Part shown: one piece after another, positions 7,279 to 14,846 of the stretch
Layout: each line of letters opens with the position of its first letter
How positions within the stretch are numbered: the first letter of the stretch is position 1
Source: an uncultured Nostoc sp.
Lineage (GTDB): Bacteria > Cyanobacteriota > Cyanobacteriia > Cyanobacteriales > Nostocaceae
Reading direction: 5' to 3'
Assembly (NCBI RefSeq): GCF_937863485.1
Contig: NZ_CALMFY010000121.1
Span: forward strand, 1-32,154
DNA: 32,154 nt
Program-made: the position numbers and the translations under genes
Notes under the pieces: generated by a model
The model's input: only the letters and a program-made list of their open reading frames with translations
Told to the model about the DNA's origin: nothing
Database searches by the model: none

Positions 7279-8806
7279 CAATAAAAATCAATCGGTTTAC
7301 GATGTAATCATTTCTGGGGCTGGCCCAGTAGGACTTTTCCTAGCCTGTGAACTGGCCTTGACCAAATGTTCAGTCCTAATACTGGAAAAGGCGGAGAATC
7401 CGCACTCGCCATTGAAGCAACTTCCTTTCGGGATACGGGGGCTTTCTGCGCCTTCTGTTGAAGCACTTTACCGCCGTGGGTTGCTAAAAGAACTTGAGGT
7501 ACCAAAACGCCTTAAAGACCCCCATAGCAACCCAACCAAAGTGCAAGGGCCACAACCCCAACGTCAGGGAGGGCACTTCGCCGGCATTCCATTTCATGAC
7601 GGCAATATTGACACCTCACAGTGGAGGTATCGCCTGCCAAGCTCGACCGACACCAATTTGTTGTCTGAAATGGAGGAGCTTGAATCTGTGCTGGCCCGCC
7701 GCGCAGAAGCCTTGGGTGTAGAAATCAAGCGCGGGCTTGCCATTACTGACTTTCATCAAACCGCGGACGGGGTAACTGTCCAGTCAGGTGATCAATCTTT
7801 TCAAAGTAAATGGCTCGTGGGTTGCGATGGAAGCCGTAGTGTTGTTCGCAAGGGGGGCGGTTTTGAATTCGCCGGTACGGAGCCAGAATTTACGGGCTAC
7901 TCTGCTCAGGTTGACATTGCCGACCCGGAGAAGCTCAGTCCGGGCCGAAACGTGACACCAACAGGCATGTACTTCCAATCCCAGCCAGGTTACCTAATAA
8001 TCCAGGATTTTGATAGTGGGGCATTTCATAATGCAGAAAAGCCAATCACGCTTGAACACGTGCAGGAGGTTCTACGCCGCATCTCGAACACCGACGTTAC
8101 CATCAGCGCCCTGCATATCGCAACCACGTGGACTGACCGAGCACGGCAGGCTACAACCTACCGCAACGGACGTGTACTTTTAGCCGGTGATGCCGCGCAC
8201 ATTCATTCGCCGTTGGGAGGCCAAGGGCTTAACCTTGGACTGGGCGATGCCATGAACCTGGGCTGGAAGCTCGCCGCAACCATCCATAATATTGCGCCGT
8301 CAGGCTTGTTGGAGAGTTATCATACTGAACGACACCCAATTGGTACGCAGGTTCTGGATTGGTCACGCGCCCAGGTTGCAATCATGAGACCAGTCCCACA
8401 TGCCCGCGCGCTGAATGCAATTATCCGCGACCTTATGAATACGCGCGATGGTGCCACCTATATTGCAGGAAGGGTGTGGGGCGTTTTCACACATTACAAT
8501 CTCGGTGGCGACCACCCTTTAGTAGGCCACAGCGTTCCCAACTTTGAGTTCAAAGACGGTACAAGGATTGGCGAGCTAATGCACGATGGCCACGGGATAC
8601 TGCTTGATTTCGATATGAATGCTTCACTTAAAACTTTGGCGAGTGAATACGGCGACCGAATGAAGTATGTTTCGGGGCGGGCGAAAGAACAATTAGGCTT
8701 GAGCACTGTACTGATACGTCCTGATGGGATTATCGCTTGGGCTTCTGACAGCGAACCTGATGAGCAATCAATCAGACAAGCGGTTGCTCTCTGGTTTGCT
8801 CGATAG
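7259..8806 (+). CDS. FAD-dependent aromatic-ring monooxygenase (class A flavoprotein)
   Basis: A roughly 515-residue flavoprotein of the PHBH/rifampicin-monooxygenase/PgaE type that uses NAD(P)H and O2 to hydroxylate an aromatic or polyketide-like substrate. Counted from the GTG at 7250, the Rossmann motif GAGPVG is at 23-28, the GCDGSRSVVRK (DG) motif at 191-201, and the FAD ribityl-binding GDAAHIHSPLGGQGLNLG at 313-330. The last 100 residues (LLDFDMNASL, VLIRPDGIIAWAS) are the thioredoxin-like C-terminal domain of this subgroup. ATG 7259 is preferred because GGTGG lies 5 bases upstream; ATG 7271 is also possible. The gene is visibly richer in G and C and in codons such as CGC and GGC than its neighbours, and lies next to a mobile-element end. 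Transfer from another bacterium is therefore plausible. The substrate is unknown. Confidence 0.88.
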   Translation: METLMNNNKNQSVYDVIISGAGPVGLFLACELALTKCSVLILEKAENPHSPLKQLPFGIRGLSAPSVEALYRRGLLKELEVPKRLKDPHSNPTKVQGPQPQRQGGHFAGIPFHDGNIDTSQWRYRLPSSTDTNLLSEMEELESVLARRAEALGVEIKRGLAITDFHQTADGVTVQSGDQSFQSKWLVGCDGSRSVVRKGGGFEFAGTEPEFTGYSAQVDIADPEKLSPGRNVTPTGMYFQSQPGYLIIQDFDSGAFHNAEKPITLEHVQEVLRRISNTDVTISALHIATTWTDRARQATTYRNGRVLLAGDAAHIHSPLGGQGLNLGLGDAMNLGWKLAATIHNIAPSGLLESYHTERHPIGTQVLDWSRAQVAIMRPVPHARALNAIIRDLMNTRDGATYIAGRVWGVFTHYNLGGDHPLVGHSVPNFEFKDGTRIGELMHDGHGILLDFDMNASLKTLASEYGDRMKYVSGRAKEQLGLSTVLIRPDGIIAWASDSEPDEQSIRQAVALWFAR

Positions 8807-8989
8807 CCTGGAGTTCCAATATCATCTAACCGCGCATCATCCGGTTCAAATTGTGCTGACGGCAAAATCAACTTCGGTGCAGATGCTCCATAAGTTGCTC
8901 AGACAGGAAGGCTTGACTGCATCAGTTGTAAACAGGGATTGAACGTTCACTACGATCAGTTACTCAAGTCTTTTTCTCCAATGACCTAT

Positions 8990-9670
8990 TTAAAGTGTCA
9001 GTGTTTCCCAATCTAAATCTGATGCTACTTGAGCAAGTTTATCTAAATCAGTCAGGTTATCTAAATAGGGCAAGCAGCCTAAAACTGGCGTGTTAGTCAG
9101 TGATTGAATCAATTGGTGTGGTGTCCAGTCGGCTATTTCTGCATCCGTTCGAGGTTGTACGCAGTTTAGAACAATGCCTTTGAGATTGATGCGTGATTGT
9201 CTAGCTAATGCTACGTTCGCCACTGCTTGAGCGATCGCACCCAATCTAACTGGCACTACCAATACCGTTGGTAAACGCCATTCCCCCGCTAAATCAGCTA
9301 CCGTTAATTCCTCCGTTACTGGCGAACCTAACCCTCCCAAGGCTTCTACAAGCACAAAATCACGATGCGATCGCAATTTAGACAAAGCTTGCCACACAAG
9401 TGCTAAATCTACTCGGCGATTTTCCCGTGCTGCTGCTATGGGAGGGGCTAAAGGTGCTTGAAAGTACAAAGGTGTAATTTCTTCAGCAGATTGTTCTAGT
9501 GCAAATAGCTTTTGATACCACTCGCGATCGCCAATCCCCGATTGAATCGGTTTCATAATTCCCCAGGTACGCTGTGGGTAATATTTTTGCCAATAGGCTG
9601 CTAACGCTGTTGTTAAAACAGTTTTACCAGCTTCGGTATCAGTTCCTGTAATCAGTAGTGTGTTTAACAT
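8990..9670 (-). CDS. bioD: ATP-dependent dethiobiotin synthetase BioD
   Basis: This 226-residue enzyme closes the ureido ring of 7,8-diaminononanoate with CO2 and ATP to give dethiobiotin, the penultimate step of biotin synthesis. It starts with the P-loop variant GTDTEAGKT (9-17, K16). MKPIQSG (about 39-45) provides the substrate-binding Lys and Ser, and [11 protein letters not shown] (about 108-118) is the metal/carbamate loop. Size fits the family. The gene begins 3 bp after the stop of the Ser/Thr kinase gene on the same strand, so the two are almost surely co-transcribed. No other biotin gene is in the window. Confidence 0.92.
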   Translation of the reverse strand: MLNTLLITGTDTEAGKTVLTTALAAYWQKYYPQRTWGIMKPIQSGIGDREWYQKLFALEQSAEEITPLYFQAPLAPPIAAARENRRVDLALVWQALSKLRSHRDFVLVEALGGLGSPVTEELTVADLAGEWRLPTVLVVPVRLGAIAQAVANVALARQSRINLKGIVLNCVQPRTDAEIADWTPHQLIQSLTNTPVLGCLPYLDNLTDLDKLAQVASDLDWETLTL

Positions 9671-9673
9671 TAA

Positions 9674-11374
9674 TTAATTTCTTTGGCCAGAAAATGGTTG
9701 TGTTCCATCAGCTGGCGGTAAGGTTGGCGTTTCACCAGTGGGTGGAGTTGGAATCGGTGTTTCTGTAGGAATTGGAATTGGTGTCTCTGTAGGAATTGGA
9801 ATTGGTGTTTCTGTGGGAATTGGAATTGGTGTTTCTGTGGGAATTGGAATTGGTGTTTCTGTGGGTGTTGCTTTGACTGATTTCTCTAATGAAACATTCA
9901 AGTTGTAATTGCTTTCGGCAACTCCTGAAACCAGTGTTAACTCAATAGTATATCTACCAGTAACCAGCAATGTGCCTTCATAAGCTGTTACTGACTGAGG
10001 ATTATTATCAATTAGTTGTTCATTGGGACTTAAAACTTTTAGCAATACGCTGTTTCCTGGGTCAATCAATGCACTTAACTTGTCACCTTGCTCTCCCAAA
10101 AAACTGTACCGGATGATTTGATTTGTTTTGAGAGTATCTGTAACCGTGGTTGGGTTAGATGCTTTCAGATTGAGCCGCCTACTAGATATAATAGGTTGCT
10201 CATTAGTGGGTGTGGGTGTTGATGTAAATGTAGTACCACCAGAAATAACTGGTGAAGGGAAATTTTGGGGAAGCGTCTCACTTGGTGATGGTTTTGACTG
10301 ACTGCGAATAGAACTGACTAGCGCCCAAGAACCAAATCCGGCAACGATCACTACAGCAATGGCAATTGCGGCGATCGCTAACGGATTATCCAAGATTGAG
10401 CTAGTATTACTTGGTGGAATCACAGGAGCGGGTTGTTTCTTCTTGGGCGAAGCTGCTGGTGGTACTAAGTTAGGCCGGCGACCAACAGCCATTGTTTGCA
10501 AGTTCGATACATTATTAGGGGTAGGGACACTGGGTTGAGCCAGAGATTGCAGTGCTTGGGATACATTAGCAGCACTTTGGTAGCGAGCGCTCGGTATATG
10601 ATTCAACATTCGATTCAAAACCTGAGCAAATCGCGGATTCACTCTTACCCACCGCTGCCAATTCCAAGTTAGTTGGTTTTCGTCAAATAGATCCCTTGGT
10701 TCTTTACCAGTCAGCAAAACAATCGCACTCACCGCTAATGCATACAAGTCACTACTAGGATAAGCTCCCCCTGTTTGCATTTGTTCACTAGGAGAGTAGC
10801 CTAATTTTCCCACAGTGGTTTCTGGCATTGGGCTATTTGGCGATCGTAAACGCTCTGCCAGTTCCTTTACCACCCCAAAGTCAATTAACACAGGTTTAGC
10901 GTCACTATCTCGCAAAATAATATTTTCTGGGGAGATATCTCGGTGAATAATCCCTCGACTGTGAATATGCTCTAAAACAGGCAACAACAACTGTATTAGC
11001 TGCAATACTTCAGCCTCTGTAAAAGTTTTACCCACAGCTTGACGTTCAGCCAGTAGAGTTCGGTACGTCTGACCTGCAACGTAGTCCTCCACCAAAAATA
11101 AGCGTTGGTCTTGCTCAAATCTTTCCCGGAATTTAGGCACTTGTGGGTGTTCGATTTGATATAAAATGGCAGCTTCTCGGTAAAAAAGCTCTTGTGCCTT
11201 CTTCCAAGCCAAAGCCTCCGTTGCTGTTGAAATCAATTCCTTGATCGCGCAAAGTTCGTTAAAGCGCCTCTGGTCTTCTGCCAGATAGGTTCTACCAAAT
11301 CCTCCTTGTCCGAGAATTTGAATTATGCGGTAACGGTTTTGCAAAACAGTGCCAACTTTAATCGGTGGTTGCAT
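9674..11374 (-). CDS. membrane-anchored Ser/Thr protein kinase with extracellular PPC-like domain
   Basis: Hanks-type kinase. Numbering from a TTG at 11422, it has the glycine loop GQGGFGRTY (38-46), the ATP-binding lysine K61 in AIKE, the catalytic HRDISPEN (160-167), DFG (181-183) and a GYSPSEQ activation-segment end. A Pro-rich linker and one membrane helix (about 348-370) lead to an outer domain (about 430-515) with the beta-strand pattern of PPC (pre-peptidase C-terminal) domains. A tail follows with five near-identical TETPIPIP units. The ATG at 11374 (MQPPIKVGTVLQNRYRI) is the preferred start because the family usually begins just before the YRI strand; none of the starts has a ribosome-binding site. 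It leads a two-gene unit with bioD. Signal and targets are unknown. Confidence 0.9.
   Translation of the reverse strand: MQPPIKVGTVLQNRYRIIQILGQGGFGRTYLAEDQRRFNELCAIKELISTATEALAWKKAQELFYREAAILYQIEHPQVPKFRERFEQDQRLFLVEDYVAGQTYRTLLAERQAVGKTFTEAEVLQLIQLLLPVLEHIHSRGIIHRDISPENIILRDSDAKPVLIDFGVVKELAERLRSPNSPMPETTVGKLGYSPSEQMQTGGAYPSSDLYALAVSAIVLLTGKEPRDLFDENQLTWNWQRWVRVNPRFAQVLNRMLNHIPSARYQSAANVSQALQSLAQPSVPTPNNVSNLQTMAVGRRPNLVPPAASPKKKQPAPVIPPSNTSSILDNPLAIAAIAIAVVIVAGFGSWALVSSIRSQSKPSPSETLPQNFPSPVISGGTTFTSTPTPTNEQPIISSRRLNLKASNPTTVTDTLKTNQIIRYSFLGEQGDKLSALIDPGNSVLLKVLSPNEQLIDNNPQSVTAYEGTLLVTGRYTIELTLVSGVAESNYNLNVSLEKSVKATPTETPIPIPTETPIPIPTETPIPIPTETPIPIPTETPIPTPPTGETPTLPPADGTQPFSGQRN
9744..9863 (-). 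repeat. 5 x 24-bp coding tandem repeat (TETPIPIP)
   Basis: Five units of 24 bp in the 3' part of the kinase gene encode the Pro/Thr-rich octapeptide PTETPIPI. The units differ at only a few positions, mostly in the first one, which suggests recent slippage or unequal recombination that keeps the frame. The encoded segment lies on the outer side of the membrane helix and probably acts as a stiff wall-spanning spacer. Confidence 0.85.
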
Positions 11375-11422
11375 GATCGATTGATTGAGTGTATTAGCAA
11401 CTGAGGAGGAAGTCACCCACAA

Positions 11423-12179
11423 AGATTAAGTCCAAGAGGCGACACAGTTACATGCAGCGATATTTTACCTTACATAATAGTTAGGAGTATACGCAAAGTC
11501 ACACTTCAAGTGTCTTATGCAACTCTCTTAACTGTCTACAGTAATTTATGTATGGGGTCTTCTCCCCTGCCCCTTTTCTTCTTCTCTGACCGCTTGGAAC
11601 TGCTGTCAGCCCTGCGCCAGAACCCACGCAAGTGAGATGTTAATACCAATTCTATGTAAGCCTGCATAGAATAGTCTCTTTATCTAGCAAGGATTTTATA
11701 AAAAACTGGTATAAATACCAATGTGATCCGGGAATTTATTGGGTTAATTAAAACTAAAAATTAAGTCTGCTAGTTTATTTATTTACCGCTAGTATCATAG
11801 AATATAATCAGATACCTGTTTAACACTTAGTCGCAAGTGTTCTCCTGTCTAAAAACAAAGTTCAATATTACTTAAGTTGTAAATGCTTTACTGTCAGTTA
11901 TAAATGAGGTAGTTAGAAGAAGCAATCTATCACACCAATCTTTAGAGACATTAGGGTCATTTACCTCAACCTAAAAAACTTGAAGTATAGACCTAGTGGA
12001 CGGACTTGATGTCCGTTAAGCTATCAATAGTTTGCTTGCCAAGAAAATTAGACAGTTAGCAAATGATAATTGTATGGAAAAATGTTTAAATTTTGTATGA
12101 AAGCTTTAAAAAAACTCACAGATGTTTTTTTAGATGATTTCCTGATTAAATCTACTAAATCTCTAATGATAATATTGCT
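11423..12179. other. 757-bp AT-rich divergent intergenic region upstream of prs
   Basis: No gene was found. Small dyads are present: TGGTAT/ATACCA (11707-11720), AACACTT/AAGTGTT with a six-base loop (11822-11841) and CGGAC/GTCCG (12001-12015). A TATAAT-like box occurs near 11800 (GAATATAATCAG) with a poor TTTACC 15 bases upstream, a weak promoter candidate for prs. The long leader before the prs ATG could hold regulatory RNA, but no known riboswitch was recognised. Confidence 0.45.
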
Positions 12180-13196
12180 ATGAATGCACATAGAGGTTCT
12201 GCTGTGCTCAGTTCTGCAACTTTCAAAATGCAACCATCTGCAACAGGACTGACTGATAATCATCGCCTGCGGCTGTTTTCTGGCTCTGCCAATGTACAAC
12301 TGTCTCAAGAAGTCGCTCGTTATCTGGGCATGGACTTGGGGCCAATGATTCGCAAAAGATTTGCGGATGGAGAACTTTACGTTCAAATCCAAGAATCAAT
12401 TCGGGGTTGTGATGTCTATTTAATCCAGCCATCTTGTCAACCCGTAAACGATAATTTGATGGAATTAATGATTATGGTTGACGCCTGTCGTCGAGCTTCT
12501 GCGCGACAGGTGACGGCAGTAATCCCCTACTATGGCTATGCCCGTGCTGATCGCAAAACGGCAGGACGAGAGTCAATAACTGCCAAGCTGGTTGCTAACT
12601 TGATTACCGAAGCAGGTGCCAACCGCGTTCTAGCAATGGATTTACACTCGGCTCAAATTCAAGGCTATTTCGATATCCCCTTTGACCATGTTTATGGTTC
12701 GCCAGTATTGCTGGATTATCTAACAAGCAAAGAACTGCCCGATCTTGTGGTTGTTTCCCCCGATGTTGGCGGTGTAGCACGAGCCAGAGCATTTGCGAAA
12801 AAACTGAATGATGCTCCACTGGCGATTATTGACAAACGTCGTCAGGCACATAATGTTGCAGAAGTGTTAAATGTCATCGGCGATGTTAAAGGTAAAACGG
12901 CAGTGTTGGTGGATGACATGATCGACACTGGGGGGACGATCGCTGAAGGAGCGCGATTACTGCGTGAAGAAGGAGCGCGTCAAGTATACGCCTGTGCAAC
13001 TCATGCAGTGTTCTCTCCACCAGCGATGGAGCGGTTGTCCAGTGGCTTATTTGAAGAAGTCATTGTCACCAATACGATTCCCATAGCAGAAAACAATCGT
13101 TTTCCACAACTAGTGGTGCTGTCAGTAGCTAATCTGTTAGGAGAAACTATCTGGCGGATTCATGAAGATACTTCAGTCAGTAGTATGTTCCGCTAA
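12180..13196 (+). CDS. prs: ribose-phosphate pyrophosphokinase (PRPP synthetase)
   Basis: Cytosolic enzyme making 5-phosphoribosyl-1-pyrophosphate from ribose 5-phosphate and ATP for purine, pyrimidine, His, Trp and NAD synthesis. In this 338-residue protein the conserved regions are in order: KRFADGELYVQI (about 59-70), the flexible-loop region YYGYARADRKTAGRESI, DLHSAQIQGYFDIP, VVSPDVGGVARARAFA and the PRPP-binding loop VLVDDMIDTGGTI. The N-terminal 25 residues (MNAHRGSAVLSSATFK) extend beyond the bacterial core, as in other Nostoc-type homologues. No Shine-Dalgarno is evident at the ATG. It is transcribed alone; a hairpin terminator candidate follows at 13236-13274. Confidence 0.95.
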   Translation: MNAHRGSAVLSSATFKMQPSATGLTDNHRLRLFSGSANVQLSQEVARYLGMDLGPMIRKRFADGELYVQIQESIRGCDVYLIQPSCQPVNDNLMELMIMVDACRRASARQVTAVIPYYGYARADRKTAGRESITAKLVANLITEAGANRVLAMDLHSAQIQGYFDIPFDHVYGSPVLLDYLTSKELPDLVVVSPDVGGVARARAFAKKLNDAPLAIIDKRRQAHNVAEVLNVIGDVKGKTAVLVDDMIDTGGTIAEGARLLREEGARQVYACATHAVFSPPAMERLSSGLFEEVIVTNTIPIAENNRFPQLVVLSVANLLGETIWRIHEDTSVSSMFR

Positions 13197-13235
13197 CCGA
13201 TAAAAGACTGTCATTCGTGTTACAGGCATAAATTA

Positions 13236-13274
13236 CCCACACTGTCATCTTGATCGGGTGCAGTGTGGGCTTTT
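13236..13274 (+). terminator. probable Rho-independent terminator of prs
   Basis: A perfect 9-bp stem, CCCACACTG (13236-13244) and CAGTGTGGG (13261-13269), has a 16-base loop and is followed by CTTTTAG. It lies 40 bases after the prs stop. The T-run is short, so termination efficiency is uncertain. Confidence 0.6.
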
Positions 13275-13545
13275 AGTTATTACTGTCTTTCTTTAGGAAC
13301 CTGAACCTTAAAAACTAAATACTGTAAGCTACTGCATTTGTTCTGATCGTACTCAGCCCAGTTATGAGTTTCTCTGAAAAACTTGCACCGTAACTGATCG
13401 TCACACTCTTGCTAGCCTCTTCTAGTACATTGTGATGGTATCCAACAAAAATGGATCGCCATGTGCAGTAGTAAAATGGATGCAGCACTGCCAAATTAGA
13501 ATACTTTGATTCAGTTTGGACAATTTGGCTAAAGAGGACAAAAGG
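13275..13545. other. intergenic region upstream of the Uma2 gene
   Basis: This is the rest of the 349-bp gap after prs. It shows no repeats, no RNA gene and no convincing promoter; it presumably contains the promoter of the Uma2-family gene. Confidence 0.4.
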
Positions 13546-14241
13546 ATGGTTACAACTCCTAAAAAAGTGATTTCAGTTTTACCTTTGGAAAATGGCGATC
13601 GCTTATCTCGCTGCGAATTTGAGCGTCGCTATCAGGCAATGCCGCATTTAAGAAAAGCTGAACTGGTTGAAGGAGTTGTGTATATCATGGCATCGCCACT
13701 GAGAATTAAAAGTCATGGCGAACCACATGCAGACCTGATTGGGTGGTTGTGGAACTATAAAACTGCAACGCCTGGCGTTGTTATGGGAATTGAACCCACA
13801 GTGCGTTTAGATCCGGATAATGAACCACAGCCTGATGCGGTACTATTCATTCCGGGCAGACAGGCATTGATTAGTGAGGATGATTATATCCAAGGCGCAC
13901 CCGAACTGGTGATAGAAGTGGCAGCAAGCAGTGCAGCCATTGATTTACATGATAAAAAACGCACCTATCGACGGAATGGAGTACAGGAGTATATTGTCTG
14001 GCGAACATTAGATAATCAGTTGGATTGGTTTAGGCTGCAAGCAGATGAGTATGTCTCGCTACCAACTGATGAGCAGGGAATTATTCGCAGTCAGGTGTTT
14101 CCGGGGTTGTGGTTGGCGGTACCTGCCTTGCTGTCAGGAGAAATGGCAATGGTGTTATCTGTGTTACAAGCAGGTTTAGCTGCCACAGAACATCAAGAGT
14201 TTATGCAAAAGTTGAATGAGAATATCGGAAATAGGGAATAG
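13546..14241 (+). CDS. Uma2 family (DUF820) endonuclease-like protein
   Basis: The 231-residue product belongs to the Uma2/DUF820 family, a PD-(D/E)XK restriction-endonuclease-like fold that is greatly expanded in cyanobacteria and often found beside mobile DNA. The diagnostic core is visible: PQPDAVLFIPG (Asp of the active site), then GAPELVIEVAASSAAIDLHDKKRTYRRNG, containing the E-x-A and DxxxK elements, followed by QEYIVWRTLDNQ. The start ATG at 13546 is favoured over an upstream TTG because GAGG lies 8 bases before it. Biochemical role of the family is unsettled; nuclease activity is inferred from the fold only. No partner antitoxin-like gene is adjacent. Confidence 0.88.
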   Translation: MVTTPKKVISVLPLENGDRLSRCEFERRYQAMPHLRKAELVEGVVYIMASPLRIKSHGEPHADLIGWLWNYKTATPGVVMGIEPTVRLDPDNEPQPDAVLFIPGRQALISEDDYIQGAPELVIEVAASSAAIDLHDKKRTYRRNGVQEYIVWRTLDNQLDWFRLQADEYVSLPTDEQGIIRSQVFPGLWLAVPALLSGEMAMVLSVLQAGLAATEHQEFMQKLNENIGNRE

Positions 14242-14331
14242 ATATATACTGAGTTTTTTCAAAAATCAAATAGCAGTCCTATATGTTCCTGAAGAAGTTA
14301 TAGAAAGGCTGGCGTTGCACGAATCAGGAAA

Positions 14332-14514
14332 ATGATGAAAACGAAAGCTAATGTACTTATGCAAGGGTGTCAGTGTGAAGTAGCGCAACTGCCAGGTACT
14401 GAGAAAGGAATTGATGATTGGGTGGTGGCTGGTGGCAAGTTGGGTTACAAAAAACTCTTTTTACCCCTGCCCCTACGAGGCTTTTCTCATTATCATAGGA
14501 AGTTAAAAATATGA
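14332..14514 (+). pseudogene. fragment resembling a DUF3854/primase-type protein
   Basis: A 60-residue frame contains GCQCEVAQLPGTEKGIDDWVV, read here as a short piece of the Toprim-like region (xCEVxxLPxxxKGIDDxxVAxG) found in DUF3854 proteins of cyanobacterial plasmids and phages. Before and after it the similarity is lost; the last 20 residues are not protein-like. In another frame just upstream, VPEEVIERLALHE also looks coding, which suggests a decayed, frameshifted gene. It overlaps the next start by four bases. The assignment rests on motif memory alone. Confidence 0.4.
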
Positions 14515-14846
14515 AAGCTAAAAAAGTTAAAATTAAGACTAGACTTGGGATCACTGACGAGGTTATTCATGATTATCTTACGCAGTTCGGTTTGATAGAA
14601 AATTATTATATCTGGGGTACAGCTAAATTAAATAGTGGGATAATATATTGTTTATCTTATGACAAGAAAATTGTCACATTTTTAGTTGAAGACGATCAAC
14701 TTAATGGAATATACATAAGGTATCTTGAAAAAATGGGAGTTCCTGTTTTTGAGGATTCTTTAGAATGTGATGAGTATGGAAAAGCTCTCTTGGAAAAGGC
14801 TAATAAAAAAGATGACTCCTTACCGATAGAGCCAAACCCGGAGTAG
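14511..14846 (+). CDS. small protein of unknown function
   Basis: A 111-residue protein that I do not recognise. It is lysine-rich at the N-terminus (MKAKKVKIKTRLG) with a mixed alpha/beta look (IIYCLSYDKKIVTFLVED) and an acidic, hydrophilic end. There is no signal peptide or membrane helix. AGGAAG 8 bases before the ATG supports the start. Its base composition is strongly AT-rich, unlike the Uma2 gene before it. The 3' end overlaps the end of the converging histidine kinase gene by 27 bp. Placement beside a Uma2 gene and a decayed replication-type fragment suggests accessory DNA. Confidence 0.65.
   Translation: MKAKKVKIKTRLGITDEVIHDYLTQFGLIENYYIWGTAKLNSGIIYCLSYDKKIVTFLVEDDQLNGIYIRYLEKMGVPVFEDSLECDEYGKALLEKANKKDDSLPIEPNPE

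Noticed and set aside
8830..8850. GGTTCAAAT resembling a tRNA T-arm
   Set aside because: No acceptor stem, anticodon arm or D-arm can be built around it.
8494..8871. 125-codon minus-strand frame
   Set aside because: It is antisense to a clear flavoprotein gene and its composition is a shadow of that gene.
8724..8942. 72-codon frame overlapping the end of the monooxygenase gene
   Set aside because: Its start is inside the monooxygenase coding region in another frame and no ribosome-binding site is visible. The part after 8806 (HHPVQIVLTAKSTSVQMLHK) looks slightly protein-like but matches no family I know.
12048..12432. Minus-strand frames of 69 and 114 codons at the prs start
   Set aside because: Antisense to the conserved prs coding region, with no own signals.
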